Origin: Clostridia bacterium
GTDB taxonomy: Bacteria > Bacillota > TC1 > UBA5767
Reading direction: 5' to 3'
Assembly (NCBI GenBank): GCA_016887505.1
Contig: CP069393.1
Span: forward strand, 372,001-436,000
Length of the DNA: 64,000 nt
In this document: positions 28,429 to 36,280 of the stretch, one piece after another
Position numbering within the stretch: the first letter of the stretch is position 1
Layout of the letters: each line of letters opens with the position of its first letter
Position numbers and translations under genes: made by a program
Notes under the pieces: generated by a model
The model's database searches: none
What the model was told of the DNA's origin: nothing
The model's input: the letters and a program-made list of their open reading frames with translations, nothing else

Positions 28429-28509
28429 TAGAAAATACAGAAATACTAGATTTAACTATTGAAAACACAGATATGCTGTGATAATATAACAACATACAGA
28501 ATAACTGTA
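28404..28509. promoter_or_regulatory. Lysogeny operator array: four TACAG-N5-CTGTA-like sites
   Basis: Four 15-bp inverted repeats: TATTG-N5-CTGTA (28404-28418), TACAG-N5-CTAGA (28436-28450), CACAG-N5-CTGTG (28466-28480) and TACAG-N5-CTGTA (28495-28509). Their centres are 32, 30 and 29 bases apart, about three helical turns. The third lies wholly in the spacer of the rightward promoter, the fourth at its start point, and the first over the leftward -10. This is the expected CI/Cro switch geometry. Confidence 0.7.
28459..28487 (+). promoter_or_regulatory. Rightward early promoter
   Basis: TTGAAA (28459-28464), 17-base spacer, TAATAT (28482-28487), upstream of the Cro-like gene. Confidence 0.7.
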
Positions 28510-28529
28510 CACGGAAGGGGGTGAGCTCA

Positions 28530-28751
28530 TTGGTATTTAAGAGAATATCAAAATATCTAAAAGACCAAGGAATTAAACAAAAGGCAGTAGCAGAAAAAGC
28601 AGGTTTTTCAGAACAACAATTCAGCGCAATGATGAACGGTAATAGAAAAATACTTGCTGAGGATATTGCCGATATTTGCAAAGCTCTAGGCAAAGAACCA
28701 AATGATTTTATTTTAATAAATAGTGTAAATGAAGAAGACGATAAAGAATAA
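28530..28751 (+). CDS. Cro-like XRE-family regulator
   Basis: 73 residues, essentially one HTH (KDQGIKQKAVAEKAGFSEQQ) with an acidic tail. It is the first rightward gene opposite the repressor, the position of Cro. The start is probably TTG 28530, six bases after AAGGGGGTGAG; the GTG at 28521 overlaps that ribosome site. Confidence 0.8.
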   Translation: MVFKRISKYLKDQGIKQKAVAEKAGFSEQQFSAMMNGNRKILAEDIADICKALGKEPNDFILINSVNEEDDKE

Positions 28752-28769
28752 CATGCAGGAGGAAAAAGC

Positions 28770-29000
28770 TTGGAACTTTACACAGTAAAAGAAGCAGCAA
28801 CTAAGTTAAAAACCAATCCACATATGGTATATGCGCTGATTAAATCAAAGCATATTGTTGCTTTAAAACTTGGCAGAATTAAGATTCCAGATTATGAATT
28901 GGAACGGTTTGTCAAAGAGAGCCAGGGCATGGATTTAACCGATCCAGAGAATGTTAAGGACTTGGATGGAAGCAGGTTATCTAATCAACGAGAGCCATAG
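28770..29000 (+). CDS. Excisionase-family DNA-binding protein
   Basis: 76 residues with a MerR/excisionase-type winged HTH (YTVKEAATKLKTNPHMVYALI) and KLGRIKIP in the wing. It uses a TTG start eight bases after AGGAGG. It may be the directionality factor for the integrase or an early regulator. Confidence 0.75.
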   Translation: MELYTVKEAATKLKTNPHMVYALIKSKHIVALKLGRIKIPDYELERFVKESQGMDLTDPENVKDLDGSRLSNQREP

Positions 29001-29053
29001 TTTTATAACTGACCGACGGACATCGGCTGCGTGATAAGGGAAAGAGAGAAGAA

Positions 29054-29134
29054 ATGAATAAAATACTAATTGCGATAATCGTTGTGGGGATAATTAATAT
29101 TATCTTTCAATTAATTGAAATGAACATATTGTAG
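29054..29134 (+). CDS. 26-residue single-span membrane peptide
   Basis: ATG 29054 to TAG 29132-29134 encodes 26 residues, almost entirely hydrophobic (KILIAIIVVGIINIIF). GAGAGAAGA lies just before the start. It fills an otherwise empty gap. Nothing beyond membrane insertion can be inferred. Confidence 0.45.
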   Translation: MNKILIAIIVVGIINIIFQLIEMNIL

Positions 29135-29221
29135 GCATGAAGCAACATAGAAAATAACGAATTTATTGCAATGTAGATTGCCCGCCAGTAATCGGCGGAG
29201 AAAGAGAAAAAGGTAAGAAAG

Positions 29222-29455
29222 ATGGATGAGGAAAAACGTAACATAGGTAACTTGACTGTGAAAATAACACCAGAGATTGAGCAGGAAGTGCCAAGACGAT
29301 TTTACGAGAACGAGAACATACCACTGTTGATTAACACTATCTCAGAACAGCTGATTGACGACGGGCTAACGATGGAAGAATTCGACTTCTGTGTAGCAGA
29401 GATAAAGGGTTTATATTATCGGGATGCAGTAATAGTGACTGGTCACCTGAAATAA
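29222..29455 (+). CDS. Hypothetical early phage protein
   Basis: 77 acidic residues preceded by AAAAGGTAAGAAAG. No membrane segment or known motif. It lies in the early operon and its stop abuts the hairpin shared with the convergent gene. Confidence 0.6.
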   Translation: MDEEKRNIGNLTVKITPEIEQEVPRRFYENENIPLLINTISEQLIDDGLTMEEFDFCVAEIKGLYYRDAVIVTGHLK

Positions 29456-29458
29456 AAA

Positions 29459-29483
29459 AATAGGCTGCCGGAAACAGCCTATT
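29459..29483 (-). terminator. Terminator of the convergent small gene
   Basis: AATAGGCTG (29459-29467) pairs exactly with CAGCCTATT (29475-29483). The T-run is only on the minus-strand side, so it ends the gene at 29492-29704. Confidence 0.75.
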
Positions 29484-29491
29484 AATTAAAG

Positions 29492-29704
29492 TTAACCTTT
29501 GTGACAAGGACGGCTGCAATAGTAGCAACCATCGAATTCATTGCCGGGCCATTTTGCTTTTGCTTTTCTGATTGCATCGTGGCAATCAGAAGCCAATCCG
29601 ATAAGTGCGCGATTTTCTGGTTTTGGTAGGTAAGAACAAGTAGCGGTGTGTATTTCATATCTACCATATTTGTCCTTATTGGTATTCGTGTAGTATTCAG
29701 TCAT
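29492..29704 (-). CDS. Small Cys/His-containing phage protein
   Basis: 70 residues with HTATCSYLP near the N-terminus and CYYCSRPC at the end, a pattern that could bind zinc. AGGAGG lies six bases before the ATG at 29704; the frame is open further upstream without support. It is a single-gene leftward unit inside a rightward early region, which suggests expression in the lysogen. Function unknown. Confidence 0.65.
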   Translation of the reverse strand: MTEYYTNTNKDKYGRYEIHTATCSYLPKPENRALIGLASDCHDAIRKAKAKWPGNEFDGCYYCSRPCHKG

Positions 29705-29788
29705 ATTATTTCCTCCTTTCTGCGGGACGGCAATCCGCATGATAAATAGATATCTTAAATTTATAGAATCCAAAATGAGAGGTGAATA

Positions 29789-29986
29789 ATGAAACATAAT
29801 AAAAAGCTTAAACAATACAGAGCAAGTCTTGGAATTACTCAACGTGAAGTAACAGAACGTCTTGGTACTCCAAAGAATTTTTACAGCGACATCGAAAACG
29901 GATCTAGAACACCGAGTTACAATTTTCTAAAAAAACTTAAAAGAGCATTTCCAGATATCAATATTGGAGATATTTTCTTTAGCTAA
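29789..29986 (+). CDS. XRE-family HTH protein
   Basis: 65 residues forming one HTH (RASLGITQREVTERLGTPKN) with a conserved acidic turn before the recognition helix region. GAGAGGTG precedes the ATG. It is a second Cro-like regulator, divergent from the gene at 29492-29704, and may control that gene or early transcription. Confidence 0.75.
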   Translation: MKHNKKLKQYRASLGITQREVTERLGTPKNFYSDIENGSRTPSYNFLKKLKRAFPDINIGDIFFS

Positions 29987-30077
29987 TGAATAAAATATAT
30001 AACTTATGTATTAACTATACCATTTAGCATGGTGAATATCCATACTGTATAAATTGCTGCTAAAAGGAGGGAATTAC

Positions 30078-30272
30078 ATGCAAGAAAAAATCAAAGAAGT
30101 GTCAGATGAGTGCTACCAGGATATGAGCAACACGAGTTATCCACGAGGAGTATTCTTCGTGAAAAGAAGAGGAATGTTTATCGGAGTTGATAATAAAAAT
30201 GGCCAGGTAGATGATAAACAATTTAGACATGCAGACGAATGCCTGGCGTGGTTAAGAGGGAGGTTGAAATGA
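30078..30272 (+). CDS. Hypothetical early phage protein
   Basis: 64 residues; GGAGG six bases before ATG 30078 fixes the start. The C-terminus (RHADECLAWLRGRLK) looks helical. The stop overlaps the next start. No family recognised. Confidence 0.6.
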   Translation: MQEKIKEVSDECYQDMSNTSYPRGVFFVKRRGMFIGVDNKNGQVDDKQFRHADECLAWLRGRLK

Positions 30273-30571
30273 ACGATCTAGTTAATTTATTTTTAGCAAT
30301 GGCACTTGGTGGCTGCATTACGGTATTGGTCCAAAAAATGACAAGCGGAGTAGAACCACCCAAGATGCGAAAAGAAAGCTACAAAGCTATCAAGGAAAAG
30401 CTAGAGATAGCTGAGGTAGTTATAACAGAGCAGCCGATTGCGGTACAAGAGGAATATCTCGAAAGCCTAAACACGTGGCAATTATTCAGCCCTGAAGTGT
30501 ATAACAATGTACAGTGGAAAAAAGGCCAAATTACTGACTTAGAGAAGGCCAGAAAGGAAAAAACAGCATGA
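30269..30571 (+). CDS. Membrane-anchored early phage protein
   Basis: 100 residues. A hydrophobic N-terminal helix (LVNLFLAMALGGCITVLV) is followed by a charged, helical cytoplasmic part. GGGAGG precedes ATG 30269, which overlaps the previous stop (ATGA). Function unknown. Confidence 0.6.
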   Translation: MNDLVNLFLAMALGGCITVLVQKMTSGVEPPKMRKESYKAIKEKLEIAEVVITEQPIAVQEEYLESLNTWQLFSPEVYNNVQWKKGQITDLEKARKEKTA

Positions 30572-31017
30572 TCAGTTTGTACAGTATCAATCTAGTTTCG
30601 CACGTAGAAGCGCATAAAATAATTTTGTCGAGAGAGCCACGCGGACGATTTATTGAGATATCTAATGATAGATATATCGCAATTGACAATACAACCGGAG
30701 ATGCCTGGATGGAAGACTTCGCACAACTAGAAGATGCGATTAATTATCTGAATGATGACTCAGAAGAAGATTACAAAAATCCAGTTTTTTACTTCACTTT
30801 TTGCCCTAATTATGAGACTCAACCATATAAAGACGGCTGGGTAGTCGTGGAAGCGTTGAATGAAAAAGATGCTGCACTCAAATTTTTAAAGAAATATCCG
30901 TCAACTAATGGGTGGTTACCTTGTAAAACTTGGTATACCGAAAAAGATTTTAAAACCACAGAAATGTACAAAAACAATGATAACTTTGGTGCAGGATTAC
31001 ACGAGGTGATCAAGTGA
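30568..31017 (+). CDS. Hypothetical early phage protein
   Basis: 149 residues, soluble and acidic, translationally coupled on both sides. The second half (WVVVEALNEKDAALKFLKKYP) resembles short modules seen in phage accessory proteins, but I cannot name the family. Confidence 0.6.
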   Translation: MISLYSINLVSHVEAHKIILSREPRGRFIEISNDRYIAIDNTTGDAWMEDFAQLEDAINYLNDDSEEDYKNPVFYFTFCPNYETQPYKDGWVVVEALNEKDAALKFLKKYPSTNGWLPCKTWYTEKDFKTTEMYKNNDNFGAGLHEVIK

Positions 31018-31208
31018 TGAATACATGTAAAAACTGCAATAACAGAATTGACAATGGACCACACAACTTAGGTAAATGCAGGATGACTGGTTTAGCGATT
31101 AATAACTTAGAAGAGTCATGCCTAGCTTGGACAAAAAAAGAAAGCCCCTCTGGTGCTAGAACACCGGACGAGGAGCAAACGTTAATCAACAAGGACATTA
31201 TATCATGA
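31017..31208 (+). CDS. Small zinc-ribbon-like protein
   Basis: 64 residues with CKNCNN near the start and later Cys residues in GKCRM and ESCLAW, consistent with a Cys4 zinc knuckle. ATG 31017 overlaps the preceding stop by one base. Confidence 0.6.
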   Translation: MNTCKNCNNRIDNGPHNLGKCRMTGLAINNLEESCLAWTKKESPSGARTPDEEQTLINKDIIS

Positions 31209-31248
31209 GCGAAACAAAGAATCCATATAGGGAAAGCTAGGTGTAATA

Positions 31249-32046
31249 ATGGCGAGACCAAGAAAGCAAACGGTGGACTATTTCCCACATGTTTGTGTAC
31301 ATAAAAAAACTCTATATATCATCGAACGAAGGTATGGAAATGATGGTTATGCCTTCTGGTTTAAGTTGTTAGAAATGCTTGGGAATACCGATGGACATTA
31401 CTTGGATTTGAACGAAATTGAAGTGTGGGAATTTTTGCAAGCGAAGACAATAATGGACTCCGAGAGCTGCACAAATGTATTAAATTTATTATCAAGTTTA
31501 GGCGCAATTGACAAAGAATTATGGGATAAAAAAAAGATAGTTTGGAGTCAAAACTTTGTGGATGGAATAGCAGATGTTTACAAGAAAAGGTATGCGGAAA
31601 CCCCACGCAAGCCGAGTTTTCGCACCGAAAACCTAGTTTCCGATACCGAGAATACCCAAAGTAAAGTAAAGGAAAGTAAAGTAAAGGATAAAGAGATATT
31701 GTCGGGCAAGAAAAACCCGACTCCTCCTCCTTACAAAAAAATCATCGATTACTTAAACAAAAAAACAGGCAAACAATTCAGATCAACATCGAAAGCTAGT
31801 AAACGTTTAATCCAAGCAAGGTACGCTGAAGGATTCAAGGAACAGGAGTTCATCCAGGTGATAGACAACCAAGTGGCAGCGTGGAAAGCAGAAAAGAAGA
31901 TGGTAGCTTATCTTAGGCCACAGACGTTATTCGGGAGTAAGTTCGAATCGTACTTGAATAACAGTCCCAACAACCGAATGTCAAGACCAAATTCCAAATA
32001 TGACCACTTGGTAGTGAACATGATGGAGGATGAAGATGGGAATTAA
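31249..32046 (+). CDS. Phage replisome organizer (DUF4373 N-terminus, TIGR02220-like C-terminus)
   Basis: 265 residues. The N-terminal winged-helix region (DYFPHVCVHKKT, then YGNDGYAFWFKLLEML) matches Lin1244/Lin1753-type replication initiators, and the C-terminal KYDHLV tail follows the conserved phage domain that ends in RPQTLFGSKFESYLN. The linker, SKVKESKVKD, is encoded by tandem DNA repeats. Such proteins bind the phage origin and load the host helicase; the origin is often inside the gene itself. Confidence 0.85.
   Translation: MARPRKQTVDYFPHVCVHKKTLYIIERRYGNDGYAFWFKLLEMLGNTDGHYLDLNEIEVWEFLQAKTIMDSESCTNVLNLLSSLGAIDKELWDKKKIVWSQNFVDGIADVYKKRYAETPRKPSFRTENLVSDTENTQSKVKESKVKDKEILSGKKNPTPPPYKKIIDYLNKKTGKQFRSTSKASKRLIQARYAEGFKEQEFIQVIDNQVAAWKAEKKMVAYLRPQTLFGSKFESYLNNSPNNRMSRPNSKYDHLVVNMMEDEDGN
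31659..31688 (+). repeat. Two tandem 15-bp repeats inside the replisome organizer gene
   Basis: AAGTAAAGTAAAGGA occurs twice in a row (31659-31673 and 31674-31688). It encodes the repeated SKVKE-type linker and could serve as iterons of the replication origin. Confidence 0.5.
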
Positions 32047-32170
32047 ACAAAAAGAAGCTCTAAGGTGGTATGGCTTAAAACCTAAAAAATATAAAGTTAT
32101 CAAGAAAACTGCCGAGACTTTGTACGTAAAACATAAAAGGACTGGCAAACAGTTGGAATTGAGGTGGTAG
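32036..32170 (+). CDS. 44-residue basic phage protein
   Basis: ATG 32036 to TAG 32170, overlapping the end of the replisome organizer gene, with TGGAGG before it. The product is strongly basic (KQKEALRWYGLKPKKYKVIK) and ends in LELRW. It fills the gap before the RusA gene exactly. Probably a nucleic-acid-associated helper; no family recognised. Confidence 0.55.
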   Translation: MGIKQKEALRWYGLKPKKYKVIKKTAETLYVKHKRTGKQLELRW

Positions 32171-32172
32171 GG

Positions 32173-32550
32173 ATGGAGCCGATACGATTTACGATACCAG
32201 GTGATCCCCGCACCAAGAAGAACAGCTCGCAGATCCTGAGGAACCGGAGGACAGGCAAACCATTCGTGGCACCATCGAAAGCATACGCCCAATACCAGAG
32301 AGATTGTGGCTGGCACCTAAAGTCATTGTTTATCGATGAGCCAGTAAACCTCAAGTGCACGTATTACATGCGGACACGGAGAAAGGTGGACCTCACCAAC
32401 CTCAACAGTGCCATATGTGATGTCCTGGTACATCACAAGGTTATCAAGGACGACGATTCAAAAATTATCGTAGCTATGGACGGCAGCCGGGTACGATACG
32501 ACAAAGAAAATCCAAGAGTTGAAATCGAGATTACAAGAATAGAGGATTGA
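32173..32550 (+). CDS. RusA-family Holliday junction resolvase
   Basis: 125 residues. The catalytic acidic patch is visible in RKVDLTNLNSAICDVL and the following DDDSK. RusA resolves branched DNA before packaging. I chose ATG 32173, after GAGGTGG and right after the upstream stop; a GTG three codons earlier overlaps that stop. Confidence 0.88.
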   Translation: MEPIRFTIPGDPRTKKNSSQILRNRRTGKPFVAPSKAYAQYQRDCGWHLKSLFIDEPVNLKCTYYMRTRRKVDLTNLNSAICDVLVHHKVIKDDDSKIIVAMDGSRVRYDKENPRVEIEITRIED

Positions 32551-32554
32551 AAAC

Positions 32555-32872
32555 ATGAATGAATTGAAGAATAGAATTAAAAAATTACTGATAAGCGGTA
32601 AGACGTGGACCCGTAAAGAACTCGAAGCTTACTTAGATGTGTCTGACCGCATGATTCGGTTAGCCATCCATGACTTGAGAGACAATGACCATATGCCAAT
32701 TTGTAGCAGTAGTGCAAGCGGTAAGAGAGGCTACTGGCTGGCCAAGAGTGCAGACGAATATTTGCGATTTGGGGAAAGAGAATATGGATCTAGAATTGAA
32801 TCGTCGGAGACTAGCCTGGCACATGTTAAACAGACTGCATATGAATGGGAGTTTGACGAGGTATCAAAATGA
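32555..32872 (+). CDS. Winged-helix early phage protein
   Basis: 105 residues. The first 65 form a winged HTH (KTWTRKELEAYLDVSDRMIR, then SGKRGYWLAKSADE). AGAGGATTGAAAAC precedes the ATG. It overlaps the next gene (ATGA). Likely a DNA-binding protein of the early operon. Confidence 0.65.
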   Translation: MNELKNRIKKLLISGKTWTRKELEAYLDVSDRMIRLAIHDLRDNDHMPICSSSASGKRGYWLAKSADEYLRFGEREYGSRIESSETSLAHVKQTAYEWEFDEVSK

Positions 32873-33315
32873 ATAACAATAAAATAGCAGGAGCGTCAGA
32901 ACTCGATAAGAGTGCGCATAGGGTGTTCAATTTTAGCGCAGATAAAAGGGCAAACGGTTGGAGAGAAACGGGAGTTAGGTGCTCAAGGTGTGGATATGAA
33001 TTGGAATCATCCTACTGTGAGGAACGCCTCTACATGGTGAGATGCCGAAATTGCGGAACAATAACATTGGTATCTGGAAACAGCCCAACCTATACTGCCG
33101 GAAAACTTGGTATTGTGGCTTTACCGGCAGATGAATGGACAGAAGAAGATGGTGATTGCTTGTGGTGGCATTTTCCGATTGAAGAACCTCCGTATTTAGG
33201 AAGTCCGATAACGTTTGATCGGCACGGCAAACCAACAATACCTGACTGGTGCACCCACTTTACGAGAATTTATATCCCGGAGGAAGTACAAGATGAATGC
33301 AGAAGAGCGAAATAA
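32869..33315 (+). CDS. Zinc-ribbon phage protein
   Basis: 148 residues with CSRCGYELES followed by CRNCGTI, a Cys4 zinc ribbon, then a Trp- and Pro-rich C-terminal half. Function unknown. Coupled to the genes on both sides. Confidence 0.65.
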   Translation: MNNNKIAGASELDKSAHRVFNFSADKRANGWRETGVRCSRCGYELESSYCEERLYMVRCRNCGTITLVSGNSPTYTAGKLGIVALPADEWTEEDGDCLWWHFPIEEPPYLGSPITFDRHGKPTIPDWCTHFTRIYIPEEVQDECRRAK

Positions 33316-33529
33316 ATTTTTATATGGAACACGTCTATTAAAACCATGCGATAGAAAGGAAATGGCTTTGGACTACATTGACAAAGCAAAGGCCCTGTTG
33401 GAGCAGGAAATGATTTTGAATGACATATATCGGCAAATGGACTACAAGTCTATGAGTGCATACGAATCCGGCCACTATGATAAGTCAATCAGAAAACTGG
33501 ATGAAGTATTGCTCGAAATGCCAAGGTAA
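33293..33529 (+). CDS. Hypothetical helical phage protein
   Basis: 78 residues, nearly all helical. ATG 33293 follows GGAGGAAG and overlaps the preceding gene by 23 bases; the frame is open further upstream but lacks a start signal. No family recognised. Confidence 0.6.
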   Translation: MNAEERNKFLYGTRLLKPCDRKEMALDYIDKAKALLEQEMILNDIYRQMDYKSMSAYESGHYDKSIRKLDEVLLEMPR

Positions 33530-33541
33530 AGGAGGCCGTCA

Positions 33542-33793
33542 ATGAATAGCCAAACAACAATCCAAAACCACCTACAATTGCATCACACGCTCAATATGGG
33601 ACTACCACATGCAAGAACTCAATACACGTTAAGCAATAAGTGTCTGAGGGACGCAGAGTTTTTTGAAAAGCTGGCCAAGACTGATTTAGCACCTGGCACT
33701 GTGATAGGAGTTCATCGAGGATCATTCGACATAAAAATGAAATGTGTAAGCATAGACGCTGAAACATGCGAGTGGGAGAAGGTGAGGGCGTGA
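33542..33793 (+). CDS. Hypothetical phage protein
   Basis: 83 residues with AAAGGAGG before the ATG. The second half (GTVIGVHRGSFDIKMKCV) looks like a small beta barrel. No family recognised. Confidence 0.6.
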   Translation: MNSQTTIQNHLQLHHTLNMGLPHARTQYTLSNKCLRDAEFFEKLAKTDLAPGTVIGVHRGSFDIKMKCVSIDAETCEWEKVRA

Positions 33794-33888
33794 CTGAAGA
33801 GGCTAACGTCATAGGTTATCAGCGTGACATATTTGGTGAGGAAACACCAGTAAAAGACGAGGAGGAGGAATTATGCGAAACACATTAG
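33790..33888 (+). CDS. 32-residue acidic phage peptide
   Basis: GTG 33790 overlaps the previous stop (GTGA) and GAAGGTGAGG precedes it. The peptide contains YQRDIFGEETPVKDEEEE, recalling short Q-x-D-[IL]-F-G peptides seen in many phage early regions. It overlaps the next start. Confidence 0.45.
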   Translation: MTEEANVIGYQRDIFGEETPVKDEEEELCETH

Positions 33889-34103
33889 GCGATTTAAACA
33901 ACTACCTATTCGAGCAGATAGAACGTCTAAACGACGATGAATTAGAAGGAGACAGCTTGCAAGGTGAGATAACTAGAGCCAAAGCAGTGTGTACGGTAGC
34001 TACTCAAATTGTAAATAACGGGAAACTAATACTGGATGCTAGAAAATTCAATGACAACAGAATGGATATCGATAAGGAAACTCCAAAAATGTTGGAGGGA
34101 TAA
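33873..34103 (+). CDS. Conserved small phage protein
   Basis: 76 residues, helical, opening MRNTLGDLNNYLFEQIERLN and then ITRAKAVCTVATQIVNNG. This layout is common in phages of Firmicutes, usually annotated as unknown. GAGGAGG precedes the ATG. Confidence 0.7.
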   Translation: MRNTLGDLNNYLFEQIERLNDDELEGDSLQGEITRAKAVCTVATQIVNNGKLILDARKFNDNRMDIDKETPKMLEG

Positions 34104-34694
34104 ATGAATAGAGAACAACACGAATGGATAAGAGCAAATGTAAAGGGCGTCTTGGCATCTGATTTAGTAAGAATGTTCAACGAACGATTTGGAGAAAGTT
34201 GGTCGGTAAATCAAGCAAGAGCATATAAAAAAAATCACAAGTTAAAAAGTGGGATAGATTGCCGATATCCAAAAGGCAGTGTTCCTGCCAACAAGGGAAA
34301 GAAAGTGCCAAAACATAAACAATCCATAGCTACGCAATTTAAAAAAGGAAAAATGCCACACAATCATTTACCTATTGGTTCCGAAGTACTCTCAACGGAT
34401 GGATATTTAAGAACAAAAGTGGCAGAGCCTAATAAATGGAAATTCACACATAAGCTAATATACCAGGAACATAACGGAAAAATACCTGAGGGATATGTTG
34501 TAATTTTTACAGATGGCAATCACCTGAACGTGAACATTGATAATTTAGTGGCAGTACCTAGAATGGTACTACTGACAATGAACCGTAAAGGATTATTCAA
34601 AGAAGACACTGATCTAACTAAGACAGGAATCAAAATTGCTAAGGTGATTAACAGAACTTACGAAATAGAGAAAGAAATTAAGGTGAATAAATGA
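34104..34694 (+). CDS. HNH endonuclease (homing-type) with N-terminal HTH
   Basis: 196 residues. Residues 5-45 look like a HTH (VLASDLVRMFNERFG), the middle is basic, and residues 108-155 carry an HNH-type core (THKLIYQEHNGKIPEGYVV, then DGNHLNVNIDNL). Such genes are often free-standing homing nucleases in phages. It ends overlapping a second, unrelated HNH gene. Confidence 0.75.
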   Translation: MNREQHEWIRANVKGVLASDLVRMFNERFGESWSVNQARAYKKNHKLKSGIDCRYPKGSVPANKGKKVPKHKQSIATQFKKGKMPHNHLPIGSEVLSTDGYLRTKVAEPNKWKFTHKLIYQEHNGKIPEGYVVIFTDGNHLNVNIDNLVAVPRMVLLTMNRKGLFKEDTDLTKTGIKIAKVINRTYEIEKEIKVNK

Positions 34695-34966
34695 ACTTAA
34701 CCAAAGCGAATAAGTTAGTCATAGAAAGGGACCAGCGCATCTGCCAGCTATGTGGCAAGAGAGCAACGGACGTGCATCACATAGTACCTGCCGGTATGGG
34801 CGGTAAACGTGTAAATGAGCCTTACAATATGATTTGCCTTTGCGATGAATGCCATAGACGAGCCCACAAGGACAGAACATTCAGGGTAAGCATGGAAGAT
34901 TGGAGCAGGGAACGATACGGCAACAAGGTAGATGAATTAATACTGAGAAAGCGAGGTGTCCTCTGA
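34691..34966 (+). CDS. HNH endonuclease
   Basis: 91 residues with a zinc-bound HNH core: CQLCG, DVHHIVPAG, NMICLCDECHRRAHK. It is a compact domain of the kind used in recombination or packaging. Coupled to its neighbours by one- to four-base overlaps. Confidence 0.85.
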   Translation: MNLTKANKLVIERDQRICQLCGKRATDVHHIVPAGMGGKRVNEPYNMICLCDECHRRAHKDRTFRVSMEDWSRERYGNKVDELILRKRGVL

Positions 34967-35265
34967 TGTATAACCGAATTATACTGACTGGTAACCTAAT
35001 CACGAATCCGGAAGAACGAATAGGGAACGATAAAAAGAAAAGAGCTATCTATAAGCTAGAGGTAAAAAGAATGTACCACAGAGAAGGAGACCCTGAGTCA
35101 GATACATTCAGAATCATATCGAGCTCCAAACAGGCTGAGAATGATTTAAAGTATCTCACAGAGCACGCACTAGTGATTGTCGAGGGTCGGCTAGAATTCA
35201 CGAACGAATATCCAAATGTTCTTGCGGACAATGTGCGGTACATCGCCAATGGTCAGCAGAAATGA
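34966..35265 (+). CDS. OB-fold single-stranded DNA-binding-like protein
   Basis: 99 residues. MYNRIILTGNLITNPEERI and VIVEGRLEF match the first and fourth strands of bacterial SSB, but the acidic C-terminal tail is missing (it ends in GQQK). It is one of two SSB-like proteins in this operon and may be a diverged copy with another role. Confidence 0.75.
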   Translation: MYNRIILTGNLITNPEERIGNDKKKRAIYKLEVKRMYHREGDPESDTFRIISSSKQAENDLKYLTEHALVIVEGRLEFTNEYPNVLADNVRYIANGQQK

Positions 35266-35468
35266 TAAACGTATTCAGGATGAAATCACTAGCGATAATA
35301 TCTAAGCTAATGCAATCACCAAGCTTTGCCCTTGTAAATTATCGCAACGAGGGCGATGACGGCCACTCGCTAGAAGTGATTACACCAAATGGCAGGTTTG
35401 AGTTTGTGCCAAGTGCTACGTCGTTGAAGGCAATGGATGAATTTATGGAGGAAGAACACAATGAATAA
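35262..35468 (+). CDS. Hypothetical phage protein between two SSB genes
   Basis: 68 residues overlapping both neighbours (ATGA in front, eight bases behind). No motif recognised. Confidence 0.55.
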   Translation: MINVFRMKSLAIISKLMQSPSFALVNYRNEGDDGHSLEVITPNGRFEFVPSATSLKAMDEFMEEEHNE

Positions 35469-35865
35469 TATAAGCTTAATTGGACGCTTAACACGTGATC
35501 CACAAATGAACTACACACAAAACGGTAAAGCGGTGACAAATTTCAGCTTAGCGGTTGATAGGGTAAAAAAAGTGGACGGAAAGCCAACGGCTGATTTCTT
35601 TCGAGTGACAGCCTGGGGAAAGCTGGGAGAGACCATTGCTAAGCACTGTGGAAAAGGCCAGCAAATAGGTATCACCGGTAGCTGCCATATCAACAATTAC
35701 ACAGGTAGTGATCTTGTAGAGCGTAAGAGCGTGGATGTAGTGGCTAGGGAAATGACATTCTGTGGTCCTAAAGGGAATAAAAGCAACGTGAAGGATGATT
35801 TATCTACTTCAGAAGGAGCAACGATTAATCCGGAAGATTTTAGTGATGATGGACTACCGTTTTAG
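35461..35865 (+). CDS. ssb: Single-stranded DNA-binding protein
   Basis: 134 residues. The OB fold begins MNNISLIGRLTRDPQMNYTQ and contains FFRVTAWGKLGETI, with the classic acidic tail DDGLPF at the end that recruits host replication proteins. ATG 35461 follows GGAGGAAG inside the previous gene. Confidence 0.93.
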   Translation: MNNISLIGRLTRDPQMNYTQNGKAVTNFSLAVDRVKKVDGKPTADFFRVTAWGKLGETIAKHCGKGQQIGITGSCHINNYTGSDLVERKSVDVVAREMTFCGPKGNKSNVKDDLSTSEGATINPEDFSDDGLPF

Positions 35866-35924
35866 AGAGGACCTCGTCCCTCAGGAATCAAGAGTATATC
35901 CCTCAGGACTCAAAGGAGGAATAA

Positions 35925-36278
35925 ATGAGCAACTGGAACGATAAGGCAAATGTGATAATGAGAACCAACTATGAAAGCGGAAAGACTTTCAACACAGTCC
36001 CTCAGGTCATTGATGCAGGAGGTAAGCTACCACCTAGATGGAGAGATGAAACCGGCCGGATAGTAAAGAGGGGGAAAAGAAATACTGAGATAATAAAAAG
36101 AAAACCCAAAAAGAGAGAAAGAAGAACCTGGTCGGATGGGGAACTAGAGACAGTACTTAAGATGAGAAAGAAAAACATAACATGGAAAGAGATAGCTGCA
36201 TATTACCGAATGCACGAATCGACATTGGTAAGTAAGGTCCGGAGATTAAAGAAAGCGCTGAGGGACGAGGAGGAATAA
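35925..36278 (+). CDS. Myb/SANT-like HTH phage protein A
   Basis: 117 residues. A basic linker (about 45-65) precedes a C-terminal Myb/SANT-like or resolvase-like HTH: RRTWSDGELETVLKMRKK followed by ITWKEIAAYYRM. AAAGGAGG is at the right distance from the ATG. The next gene encodes a related domain, suggesting duplication. GTCCCTCAGG-type repeats flank the pair and are candidate binding sites. Confidence 0.65.
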   Translation: MSNWNDKANVIMRTNYESGKTFNTVPQVIDAGGKLPPRWRDETGRIVKRGKRNTEIIKRKPKKRERRTWSDGELETVLKMRKKNITWKEIAAYYRMHESTLVSKVRRLKKALRDEEE

Positions 36279-36280
36279 TA

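Noticed and set aside
34104-34966. The two adjacent HNH genes as one split gene
   Set aside because: Their HNH cores are of different types (one with Cys pairs, one without), each is complete, and each has its own start overlapping the previous stop.
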